Source: an uncultured Prevotellaceae bacterium (GTDB taxonomy: Bacteria > Bacteroidota > Bacteroidia > Bacteroidales > Bacteroidaceae). Taken from it: a stretch of 19,069 nt of DNA. The notes below the pieces were generated by a model that was not told the DNA's origin, ran no database searches, and was given only the letters and a program-made list of their open reading frames with translations. The stretch is from contig CAMKTM010000013.1 of the NCBI GenBank assembly GCA_946415695.1, positions 1 through 19,069 on the forward strand, read 5' to 3'. Position 1 is the stretch's first letter, and each line of letters starts with the position of its first letter. Position numbers and translations under genes: made by a program. Below are positions 8,637 through 14,686 of this stretch, piece by piece.

Positions 8637-8889
8637 GGCACACCCTTCTTAAAAACAAGGCACGCCATTATTGTCTTCCGCGCATAAAAAGCGCGCCTTG
8701 GCGCTAGAGCGCCGAGAACGAGGCACGCTCTTATTGTCAACAAGGCACGCTCTTATTGTCAGCAAGGCACGCTCTTATTGTCAACAAGGCACGCTCTTAT
8801 TGGAACAAAGGCACGCTCTTATTGGAACAAAGGCACGCTCTTATTGGAACAAAGGCACGCTCTTATTGGAAACGAGGCACGGGGGAGTT
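8637..8889. repeat. 22-bp tandem repeat array (core GGCACGCTCTTATTG)
   Basis: Units begin at 8722, 8744, 8766, 8788, 8810, 8832, 8854 and (partial) 8876, an exact 22-bp period. Seven complete units share the 15-base core GGCACGCTCTTATTG, followed by a seven-base tail: TCAACAA, TCAGCAA, TCAACAA, then GAACAAA three times, then GAAACGA. More diverged units in register lie at 8637, 8659 and 8700, and between 8681 and 8699 a similar unit appears in the opposite orientation. The period is not a multiple of three and there are no spacers, so it is neither a coding repeat nor a CRISPR. Confidence 0.93.
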
Positions 8890-8894
8890 CTCCG

Positions 8895-10559
8895 CTAAGT
8901 GTAGAGGAAGCGCTTGATGCTCTTCTTGGGCGTCTTCTCAAACTCCTGTTCCATCACCTTTATGCTGAAGAGCTGGGCATAGGAAGGCAGAGTGGGATTG
9001 ATGTCCTTGCGGTTCTGCTCCATGATGCTCTCGATGTCTGCATCGGAGAGGCGCAATTTCTTCACCTGCTCTTGGTCGGGATAGACGAGGCCGACAAGTT
9101 TGTCGTCGCGCTGAACGACCAGACATTCGCTCACCAGCGACATGCCCGAAAGTTTGTCCTCTATCTCCTCCGGATAGACATTCTGTCCGTTTGCGCCGAG
9201 CAACATGTTCTTACTGCGACCCTTAATAAAAAGGTTCCCTTGGGCATCGAGCACGCCGAGGTCGCCCGTACGGTACCAGCCGTCGGGCGTGATGGAAGCC
9301 TTCGTCGCCTCTTCGTTCTTATAATAGCCAAGCATGACGTTCAGTCCTCGCGTCAGGATTTCGCCGGGTATGCGTTGAGGGTCTGGGCTGTCGATACGGA
9401 GTTCCTGATGGATGACATTCCTGCCACAGCTGCCCACCACCTGATCCTTCCAGTCGTTGTAAGTGATGATGGGAGCACATTCCGTGGCACCATAGCCTAC
9501 GGTATAGCGGAAGCCAATGTCGTGCAGCAGCCGCTCTATCTCCTGATTGAGGGCGGCACCGCCGATGATGACCTCGTAGAAGTTGCCGCCAAGCGCTTGA
9601 GTCAACCTGTCGCAAATACGCTTGCGGATGCGGTCGCCGATAACAGGCACACTCATCAGCATCCTCACCTTCGGATCTTGTATCCTGGGCAGGACTGCCT
9701 TGCGCACCACTTTTTCTATAATGAGAGGAACGACAACAATAATGATGGGCTTTATTTCAGCAAGGGCGCGCATCAGGATGGTCGGGGAGGCGGCTTTTGT
9801 CAGGAAGTTGATGTGCACACCTATCATGAACTCATAGGTGAACTCGAATGCCATTCCGTACATATGCGCCATGGGCAGCATGGAGACTACTTTGTCGCCG
9901 GCCTTCATGTCATTGCCAAGCACATGATGGGCAAAGTCGCAGTTGCTCCAAAGGGCACGGTAGGGAATCATCACGCCCTTCGAGTTGCTGGTCGTCCCGC
10001 TGGTATAGTTCAGCACAGCCATTTCGTCGGGCTGGTCTTTGTGGTAGCTGAGAAACTCCGGCAAGAAGCGGCTGGGGAACTTCTCGCCGAAGAGGCGGTT
10101 GAGGTTCTCGCGGGCATAGGCAAGTTTCTCGTTGCGACACACCAGAAGGCCATAGTCAACCAACGAGATAATGCCTTGAAGATCGGGCATTTCGTCGGCA
10201 TTCAGGTTGGGCCACACCTTGTCGCCCACAAAAAGGAGCTTCGCCTCGGAATGATTCACGATGTCGTGAACCTGGGAAGGATGAAACTCGTGGAGGATAG
10301 GCACAGCCACAGCACCGTAAGTCAGAATACTGAAGAAGGCCGCACCCCATCGGCTCAGGTTGCGCCCACAGAGCGCTATCTTGTCGCCTGGCTGGATGCC
10401 CGATTGCTCGAAGAGGATGTGAAGCTTCTCAATGATACGCGCCACATCTTTATATTGTAAGGTAAAAACGCCGTAGTCCGACATTGAATCCAAGAACCAA
10501 TGCTCTTGAATGCTACGCCGAATCATCTCGTTATACGAAGAGATTTCAGTTGGTTTCAT
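8895..10559 (-). CDS. Long-chain acyl-CoA synthetase (AMP-binding, FadD-like)
   Basis: This 554-residue protein belongs to the ANL adenylate-forming superfamily and is most like long-chain fatty acid-CoA ligases, which activate fatty acids with ATP and then CoA. The phosphate-binding motif is YTSGTTSNSKG (about 185-195), the adenine-binding motif is GYGATECAP, the hinge region is YRTGDLG, and the C-terminal lid carries the lysine-rich TPKKSIKRFLY. There is no signal peptide; such enzymes act in the cytosol or at the membrane face. The ATG at 10559 is preferred over the in-frame GTG two codons earlier, and both lie downstream of a consensus promoter at 10584-10615, so the gene is probably its own unit. 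A 22-bp array follows its stop codon. The exact chain-length preference, or use as an acyl-ACP synthetase, cannot be read. Confidence 0.92.
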   Translation of the reverse strand: MKPTEISSYNEMIRRSIQEHWFLDSMSDYGVFTLQYKDVARIIEKLHILFEQSGIQPGDKIALCGRNLSRWGAAFFSILTYGAVAVPILHEFHPSQVHDIVNHSEAKLLFVGDKVWPNLNADEMPDLQGIISLVDYGLLVCRNEKLAYARENLNRLFGEKFPSRFLPEFLSYHKDQPDEMAVLNYTSGTTSNSKGVMIPYRALWSNCDFAHHVLGNDMKAGDKVVSMLPMAHMYGMAFEFTYEFMIGVHINFLTKAASPTILMRALAEIKPIIIVVVPLIIEKVVRKAVLPRIQDPKVRMLMSVPVIGDRIRKRICDRLTQALGGNFYEVIIGGAALNQEIERLLHDIGFRYTVGYGATECAPIITYNDWKDQVVGSCGRNVIHQELRIDSPDPQRIPGEILTRGLNVMLGYYKNEEATKASITPDGWYRTGDLGVLDAQGNLFIKGRSKNMLLGANGQNVYPEEIEDKLSGMSLVSECLVVQRDDKLVGLVYPDQEQVKKLRLSDADIESIMEQNRKDINPTLPSYAQLFSIKVMEQEFEKTPKKSIKRFLYT

Positions 10560-10583
10560 TTGCACATTTCAAAGAATTTTGTG

Positions 10584-10615
10584 CAAAGGTACGTTAAATT
10601 TCGGTAAGCTGCAAA
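10584..10615 (-). promoter_or_regulatory. Bacteroidetes-type promoter for the acyl-CoA synthetase gene
   Basis: On the minus strand TTTG (10615-10612) is separated by 20 bp from TACCTTTG (10591-10584), matching the TTTG / TAnnTTTG consensus. It lies about 25 bp upstream of the ATG at 10559 and downstream of the DciA-like gene. Confidence 0.8.
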
Positions 10616-10689
10616 TAATTCATCAACTAATTATGCACAAAAGAAGAAAAATCGTGCAATTGCATGTTATAGCAAGAGGTTGTGACGAA

Positions 10690-10980
10690 TCAAAAGAAGC
10701 AAACATCGCTAATGACGTACGAGCCGACGTGGTCGTTGAGCTTCTGTGCGATGCGTTTGTGCTCCATCATCAAGTTTTGGCGGAGAGGAGCGCTTGAGAG
10801 CTGTACCTGCAGCTTGCCTTCGCGCACAAAAACCTGTCGGGTATAGCGACTGATGGTTGCGCCCATCACTTCAGGCCAAGCCTGAGTGATGCGATATTCC
10901 AGCAAGGGCGTCTCCAAGCCTTCTTCGCGCAGAAATGCTTGCAGCAAATCTTTCAATGGTAGTGAGTTGTATTTGTTCAT
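10690..10980 (-). CDS. DUF721/DciA-like small protein downstream of recF
   Basis: This 96-residue protein resembles the DUF721 family, whose best-known member DciA helps load the replicative helicase in bacteria lacking DnaC or DnaI. Visible features are the N-terminal helix (SLPLKDLLQAFLREEGLE), the pattern ITQAWPEVMGATISRYT with the conserved Trp followed by a Val and Gly, and a beta-strand and helix segment (GKLQVQLSSAPLRQNLMMEHKRI) typical of the family. It starts 13 bp after the recF stop, so the two are almost certainly cotranscribed. Adjacency to recF is common for this family in Bacteroidetes. The helicase-loading role is an inference from the family; short members have not all been tested. 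Confidence 0.85.
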   Translation of the reverse strand: MNKYNSLPLKDLLQAFLREEGLETPLLEYRITQAWPEVMGATISRYTRQVFVREGKLQVQLSSAPLRQNLMMEHKRIAQKLNDHVGSYVISDVCFF

Positions 10981-10993
10981 CGCCCTACGCTCT

Positions 10994-12121
10994 TCATTTT
11001 ATCTCTCCATTCTCTACGAAGAAGATTCTGTTGACTTCCGTCTCATGGGCCGTGCCGTGTGGTATGCTTCCCGTCATTGAGGAGAGTATGACGTCCAGGT
11101 GGCCGCGGTTGGTGTCCGTGATGAATATCTGTCCGAAACGGTCGCCGCTGACCAGCTTCACAATCTGCTCCACCCTGTCGGCATCGAGCTTGTCGAAGAT
11201 GTCGTCGAGCAAAAGCAAAGGCGTCGTACGCGTCCCAGTACGGCTCAGGAAGTCGAATTGTGCGAGTTTCAGCGAGATGAGGAATGTCTTGCTTTGTCCC
11301 TGCGAACCCTCGCGACGCACGGGATAACCGTTTTGCAACATCTCGAGGTCATCCTTGTGGATGCCGTGCAAGGAATAGCCCACGGCTCGGTCCTTGAAGC
11401 GCTGGCTTGTGAGTTGTTCCAGAAGAGGCCCTCTTTGGCAATGAGAAACATAGTGAAGCTCCACCTTTTCCTGTTCGCCAGAAATCTGGTTGTAGAACTG
11501 CTGGAAGATGGGGACAAGCTCGGCAATGTACTCGCTGCGCTTGGCAAAGATATACTCGCCCTCACGCGCCATCTGCTCTTCGAAGAGACGCATGACTTCG
11601 CCATCGGGCTCTTCCTCCTGCTTCAACATGGCGTTGCGTTGCTGAAGCGCTTTGTTGTAGCGGATAAGCGACTCGGTATAGGCCGGGTCGTACTGGCAGA
11701 TGACCATATCAATGAAACGGCGACGCTCTTCGCTGCCGCCGGTGACGAGAACCTGGTCGGCAGGGGAGACCATGACAAGGGGAATGAGCCCAATGTGCTC
11801 GGAGATGCGGCGATAAGCCTTCTTGCCTCGTCGCACCACCTTCTTCTGCCCGACCTTCAGTCCGCAATGAATGTCCTCGGTCGTCCCGTCCTCGTGCTCG
11901 TAGAGGCCTTGCAGCGACATGAACTCCTGTCCGTGCCTGACGCTCAACATGTCGATGCTGCTGCTGTAACTGCGACAGAAACTGAGGAAATGGATGGCAT
12001 CCAAGACATTAGTCTTGCCTTGGCCGTTGCCGCCGATGAAGCAGTTCAGCTTGGGCGAGAAGTGCAGTTCAGACTCCGAAATGTTCTTATAGTTAAATAT
12101 GGTAAGCGCGTTCAGTCTCAT
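10994..12121 (-). CDS. recF: DNA replication and repair protein RecF
   Basis: This 375-residue SMC-like ATPase acts with RecO and RecR to load RecA at gapped DNA. It has the Walker A motif GGNGQGKT at residues 30-37, a central coiled region, the ABC signature SQGQSKTFLISLKLAQF and the Walker B LLLLDDIFDKLD, so all key ATPase motifs are present. Length is normal for Bacteroidetes RecF. The ATG at 12121 (MRLNALTIFNYKNI) is chosen over an in-frame upstream GTG at 12220 because the family begins with this strand, because the extension is translated from a repeat-rich intergenic region, and because a TACCTTTG promoter box (12131-12138) lies in between. It is divergent from the TPR-ribH unit and is followed at once by the DciA-like gene. 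Confidence 0.97.
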   Translation of the reverse strand: MRLNALTIFNYKNISESELHFSPKLNCFIGGNGQGKTNVLDAIHFLSFCRSYSSSIDMLSVRHGQEFMSLQGLYEHEDGTTEDIHCGLKVGQKKVVRRGKKAYRRISEHIGLIPLVMVSPADQVLVTGGSEERRRFIDMVICQYDPAYTESLIRYNKALQQRNAMLKQEEEPDGEVMRLFEEQMAREGEYIFAKRSEYIAELVPIFQQFYNQISGEQEKVELHYVSHCQRGPLLEQLTSQRFKDRAVGYSLHGIHKDDLEMLQNGYPVRREGSQGQSKTFLISLKLAQFDFLSRTGTRTTPLLLLDDIFDKLDADRVEQIVKLVSGDRFGQIFITDTNRGHLDVILSSMTGSIPHGTAHETEVNRIFFVENGEIK

Positions 12122-12130
12122 TTCGGGCAA

Positions 12131-12138
12131 CAAAGGTA
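12131..12138 (-). promoter_or_regulatory. Likely -7 box of the recF promoter
   Basis: On the minus strand this reads TACCTTTG, matching the Bacteroidetes TAnnTTTG box, only nine bases before the recF ATG. A TTTG upstream is separated by 23 bp, a little more than usual. The intervening DNA is the GTGAAGA heptad array, which may set or alter this spacing. Confidence 0.55.
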
Positions 12139-12146
12139 CAAAAAAA

Positions 12147-12237
12147 GTGAAGAGTGAAGAGCAAAGAGTGAAGAATAAATACAAAAACAGCATGTAAACG
12201 AATAATTTTTCAGTTTTCACTTTTCTCTTTCCACTTT
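12147..12237. repeat. Facing heptad arrays in the recF / TPR divergent promoter region
   Basis: On the top strand 12147-12174 is GTGAAGA, GTGAAGA, GCAAAGA, GTGAAGA, that is A-A-B-A in 28 bp. On the bottom strand 12237-12210 reads AAAGTGG, AAAGAGA, AAAGTGA, AAACTGA, a looser 7-bp array of similar composition facing the first. The 35-bp centre (12175-12209) is unique. The arrays overlap the expected upstream promoter elements of both divergent genes. Confidence 0.75.
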
Positions 12238-12251
12238 ATTTCGTATCTTTG
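12221..12251 (+). promoter_or_regulatory. Bacteroidetes-type promoter for the TPR-ribH unit
   Basis: TATCTTTG at 12244-12251 fits the -7 consensus exactly. Nineteen bases upstream is TTTT (12221-12224), one mismatch from the -33 TTTG. It lies 54 bp before the ATG at 12306 and overlaps an alternative upstream start, which argues against that start. Confidence 0.65.
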
Positions 12252-12305
12252 CACGCCAAAATCATAATAGCAAACAATATAATCGTTAAAATAGTAAACA
12301 ACATT

Positions 12306-12980
12306 ATGTCAAAGAAACAATCAAAGAAACAGCAGGTGAACGAGTTCGACGAGACACTCGCTGCCTCGAAGTCGTTCTTCGAGAAACACAAGAACGCAAT
12401 CCTCTACGGAGGCGGTGCCGTATTGGCTATCATTATCGCCGCACTGCTCATCCATCAGTTCTACATCACGCCGCGCAACAACCGCGCCAACGAAAGCATC
12501 TTCTATGCTGAACAGGCTTTCATGGACGGCAACTACGACAAAGCGCTCAATGGCGACGGAACCAACAAGGGCTTCCTTGCCGTCATCGACGAGTTCGGCA
12601 GCACCAAGGCCGGCAACATCGCTTGCCTCTATGCCGCAAAGTGCTATGCCGCAACAGAGAAGTATCAGGAAGCCATCGACATGCTGGGTAAGTTCGACGA
12701 CTGCGGCGATGCCATGATCAGCCCTGCCGCCATCGCTCTCAAAGGCAACTGCTACGCTGAACTGGGAGAGAAAGAGAAAGCTGCCGACCTGCTCCTCAAG
12801 GCTGCAACACAAGCCGACAACAACACCATCAGCCCCACTTGCCTCCTGCAAGCCGGACAGATCTACGCATCGCTCGACCAAAAGAGCAAGGCCCTGGACT
12901 GCTACAAACAGATTAAGAGCAAATACCAGCAGAGCAACCTCTCCTACGAGATTGACAAGTACATCGAGCAGGTTCAATAA
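12306..12980 (+). CDS. Membrane-anchored tetratricopeptide repeat protein (YfgM-like layout)
   Basis: This 224-residue protein has a short basic, cytosolic N-terminus (MSKKQSKKQQ), one hydrophobic segment at about residues 32-50 (AILYGGGAVLAIIIAALLI), and a C-terminal domain of TPR-like helical pairs (LYAAKCYAATEKYQEAIDML, ALKGNCYAELGEKEKAADLL, LQAGQIYASLDQKSKALDCY). The order of basic tail, single membrane helix and TPR domain is that of YfgM-type proteins, which associate with the Sec translocon and periplasmic chaperones. That role is inferred from architecture only. The ATG at 12306 is preferred over one at 12249 that overlaps the promoter box. The stop codon overlaps the ribH start by one base (TAATG), so the two genes form an operon with probable translational coupling. 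Confidence 0.88.
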   Translation: MSKKQSKKQQVNEFDETLAASKSFFEKHKNAILYGGGAVLAIIIAALLIHQFYITPRNNRANESIFYAEQAFMDGNYDKALNGDGTNKGFLAVIDEFGSTKAGNIACLYAAKCYAATEKYQEAIDMLGKFDDCGDAMISPAAIALKGNCYAELGEKEKAADLLLKAATQADNNTISPTCLLQAGQIYASLDQKSKALDCYKQIKSKYQQSNLSYEIDKYIEQVQ

Positions 12981-13462
12981 TGGCCTCCGCACTTCATAAT
13001 CTCAGCGACTACGACATCCACTCTGTGCCCGACGCAACAGGCATGAAAGTGGGTATTGTGGTGAGCGAATGGAACGAGAAGATAACCGGCGCCTTGCTCG
13101 AAGGAGCCTGCCAAACGCTCATGAAGCATGGCGTCCGCGAGGAGGACATCTTCGTCAAGCCCGTGCCAGGCAGTTTCGAACTGGTTTATGGCTCAGCCCG
13201 CTTCGTGAACTCCGGCAAGGTGGATGCCGTCATCGCCATCGGATGCGTCATTCGTGGCGACACGCCCCACTTCGACTATATCTGTCAAGGAGCAACACAG
13301 GGTTTGGCCGACCTGAACCTGCAGGGCAAAGTGCCCGTCATCTACGGCCTGCTCACCTGCAACACCCTTGAACAGGCGCAGGAACGTTGCGGCGGAATGC
13401 TTGGCAACAAAGGCGACGAATGCGCCGTCACAGCCATCAAAATGGTTAGAGGTTGGGACTAA
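12980..13462 (+). CDS. ribH: 6,7-dimethyl-8-ribityllumazine synthase
   Basis: This 160-residue enzyme condenses 5-amino-6-ribitylaminouracil with 3,4-dihydroxy-2-butanone 4-phosphate, the penultimate step of riboflavin synthesis. Visible family motifs are the substrate-stacking Trp31 in VVSEWNEKIT, PGSFELVYGS, the phosphate-binding GCVIRGDTPHFDY with His97 as the likely acid/base, and GNKGDECAVTAIKM near the C-terminus. The protein is soluble and normally assembles into large rings or capsids. One of its substrates is made by RibBA, encoded at 5327-6535. It is the last gene of its operon, followed by a strong terminator. Confidence 0.97.
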   Translation: MASALHNLSDYDIHSVPDATGMKVGIVVSEWNEKITGALLEGACQTLMKHGVREEDIFVKPVPGSFELVYGSARFVNSGKVDAVIAIGCVIRGDTPHFDYICQGATQGLADLNLQGKVPVIYGLLTCNTLEQAQERCGGMLGNKGDECAVTAIKMVRGWD

Positions 13463-13483
13463 ATCTCCCTCCGACATAAACGC

Positions 13484-13530
13484 AAAGAGCGCTGTTTAGG
13501 ATTCACACCTAAACAGCGCTCTTTTTATAT
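13484..13530 (+). terminator. Strong intrinsic terminator after ribH
   Basis: A perfect 17-bp stem (13484-13500 with 13508-13524) closes a seven-base loop ATTCACA and runs into TTATAT on the top strand. The stem includes GAGCGCTGTTTAGG. It lies about 20 bp beyond the ribH stop. Confidence 0.95.
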
Positions 13531-13654
13531 AGCTATTACTGACCATTCACAGCCCTTGGGCATCGCCCCCGAAAGCAAAGGGAATATCGCACAAGCGGGC
13601 GGAGAACCGACTGACGGGGCACAGCTTGTTGCTTGCTGCATCACAACCCAGCAA

Positions 13655-13720
13655 TTGCTTCTACATGTACAAGCAATTGCTTATACATGTAGAAGCAATT
13701 GCTTGTACATGTAGAAGCAA
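13655..13720. repeat. Three tandem 22-bp near-palindromes
   Basis: Three contiguous units (13655-13676, 13677-13698, 13699-13720) each read TTGCTT, N, TACATGTA, N', AAGCAA. Every unit would be a perfect 22-bp palindrome except for one pair, N/N', which is C/C, A/G and G/G in turn. The junction between units is itself the palindrome AGCAATTGCT. The array lies between the ribH terminator and the end of the convergent tcdA-like gene, seven bases from its stop codon. Confidence 0.92.
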
Positions 13721-13726
13721 ACAACA

Positions 13727-14572
13727 CTATGTGCGTTCTTGTGCATTACTCCGTTTGAAGATGTCTTGAATGACGAGACCGGCGAGGGTCATGCCGAAGA
13801 TGGCTGTGACGTGGGCCAGTGAGCCATTGGTCTGCACCTTGTTGAAGGTCTGGCTGCCGTCCTGCAGGGCTTTGCCGAGATTCGGCAGAGGCTGTTCCTC
13901 ACTGTGGACGCAGAGAAACTTGCGGGCAGGGAAGAGCTTGTTCCGTCGCATAGCCGAACGCATCGCCGCTGCCAATGGGTCGCCCTTTATCTTCCAGAAC
14001 TCCGAGACGCGCACCTTCGTCGGGTCGATGCGGAGGGCAGCACCCATGGAAGAAAATAATGTGGGGCAAGGGGGAGGGGGCAAGGGGCAAGAGGATACCA
14101 CTTGCTCTTTATGACTATTCTCTTGCCCCTTGCCCCTTGCCCCTTGCCCCATTGTTGAATACATAATGAGACTTATCTTGTCCCTCAGCGAATCGATGGC
14201 ATCGATGACATAGTCGTAAGTCTCTATCTCGAAGTCGTCCGCTGTCTCCTCGCTGTAGTTCTTCTGCAGGGCGACAATGTCGGCCTCGGGGTTTATCTCC
14301 AGCAAGCGTTTCTTCAACGCCTCGACTTTTGGCTCACCGATGGTTTTGGTGGTTGCCATCAGCTGCCGGTTGCAGTTCGTCACGCATACCACGTCGCTGT
14401 CCACAAGCGTCAGGTGCCCGATGCCTTCGCGCACCAAGCATTCGGCGCACCAGCTCCCTACCCCGCCAACGCCGAAGATGATGACGCGCTTCGCTCGGAT
14501 GCGTTCCATCGCATCGCTGCCAAGCAGTAGCTCTGTACGGTTGAAAAGAGAATTTCCCATTGAGCCTTTCAT
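13727..14572 (-). CDS. tcdA: tRNA threonylcarbamoyladenosine dehydratase-like ThiF/E1 family protein with repeat-derived insertion
   Basis: This 281-residue protein is an E1-like adenylating enzyme of the TcdA (CsdL/YgdL) type, which cyclises t6A to ct6A at position 37 of tRNAs in an ATP-dependent reaction. It shows the nucleotide-binding loop FGVGGVGS (33-40), the Asp in TLVDSD, the Arg in NCNRQL (Arg69), VIDAIDSL, and the C-terminal NGSLAHVTAIFGMTLAGLV. Family members run from the helix equivalent to SLIMYST straight through a short strand to the GAALRIDP segment. Here about 32 residues (roughly 142-173), rich in Gly, Pro and Cys, lie between them and are encoded by a GGGGCAA inverted repeat of 90 bp. 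The frame stays open, but activity could be altered. An ATG four codons later is an equally plausible start. Another E1-like role is possible. Confidence 0.85.
   Translation of the reverse strand: MKGSMGNSLFNRTELLLGSDAMERIRAKRVIIFGVGGVGSWCAECLVREGIGHLTLVDSDVVCVTNCNRQLMATTKTIGEPKVEALKKRLLEINPEADIVALQKNYSEETADDFEIETYDYVIDAIDSLRDKISLIMYSTMGQGARGKGQENSHKEQVVSSCPLPPPPCPTLFSSMGAALRIDPTKVRVSEFWKIKGDPLAAAMRSAMRRNKLFPARKFLCVHSEEQPLPNLGKALQDGSQTFNKVQTNGSLAHVTAIFGMTLAGLVIQDIFKRSNAQERT
14062..14151. repeat. GGGGCAA heptad inverted repeat inside the tcdA-like gene
   Basis: The left arm on the top strand is GGGGCAA, GGGGGAG, GGGGCAA, GGGGCAA (14063-14090) followed by GAGGATA. The centre is 18 bases (14098-14115). 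The right arm is TATTCTC and then TTGCCCC four times (14123-14150). The arms match at about 33 of 37 positions. Each arm has four runs of at least four G on one strand, separated by one to three bases, which is a G-quadruplex motif. The element is exactly 90 bp, so it keeps the reading frame. Confidence 0.93.
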
Positions 14573-14579
14573 TTTTCAC

Positions 14580-14635
14580 AATTCACAATTCACAATTCAT
14601 AATTCATAATTCATAATTCACAATTCATAATTCAC
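14580..14635. repeat. AATTCAY heptad array, eight units
   Basis: Eight contiguous units AATTCAC or AATTCAT, with last bases C, C, T, T, T, C, T, C. The array ends just upstream of the tcdA-like start codon (14572), so it forms that gene's 5' region. It faces an inverted array of the same unit at 15500-15534 on the other side of the creatininase-family gene. Confidence 0.93.
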
Positions 14636-14637
14636 CC

Positions 14638-14650
14638 AAACGACCAATTT
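14638..14650. repeat. Left 13-bp inverted repeat around the creatininase gene
   Basis: AAACGACCAATTT here is the exact reverse complement of AAATTGGTCGTTT at 15459-15471. The pair encloses the whole creatininase-family gene. Confidence 0.8.
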
Positions 14651-14686
14651 TCATTTCTTCATTTTTTCATTTCTTCATTTCTTCAT
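14651..14686 (-). repeat. Octad array over the 3' end of the creatininase gene
   Basis: On the top strand the units are TCATTTCT, TCATTTTT, TCATTTCT, TCATTTCT and a partial TCAT. Read on the minus strand this is A-A-B-A with 8-bp units. The array contains the last codons (Glu-Glu-Met-Lys-Lys) and the stop codon of the gene. Confidence 0.85.

Larger units (their letters stand above)
8436..8894. other. Gene-free interval of 459 bp between acyl-CoA synthetase and permease genes
   Basis: This stretch holds the permease promoter (8460-8490) and a 22-bp tandem array (8637-8889). The small open frames that cross it are produced by the array and have no recognisable features. The remainder (about 8491-8636) shows nothing I can name: no tRNA, no clear hairpin with a T-run, and no ORF with family features. 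Confidence 0.75.

Noticed and set aside
8722..8889. Possible CRISPR array (regular 22-bp repeats)
   Set aside because: Units are contiguous with no unique spacers, and no cas genes are in the window; it is a direct tandem repeat.
8513..8898. Small open frames on both strands across the 22-bp array
   Set aside because: They arise because the repeat lacks stops in some frames; the 22-bp period shifts the frame each unit, and there are no family features.
8778..10460. 560-codon plus-strand frame opposite the acyl-CoA synthetase gene
   Set aside because: It is antisense to a gene with clear ANL motifs, starts inside the tandem array and resembles no protein family; it is a codon-bias shadow.
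11099..12157. 352-codon plus-strand frame opposite recF
   Set aside because: RecF motifs on the minus strand are complete; the antisense product has no recognisable features.
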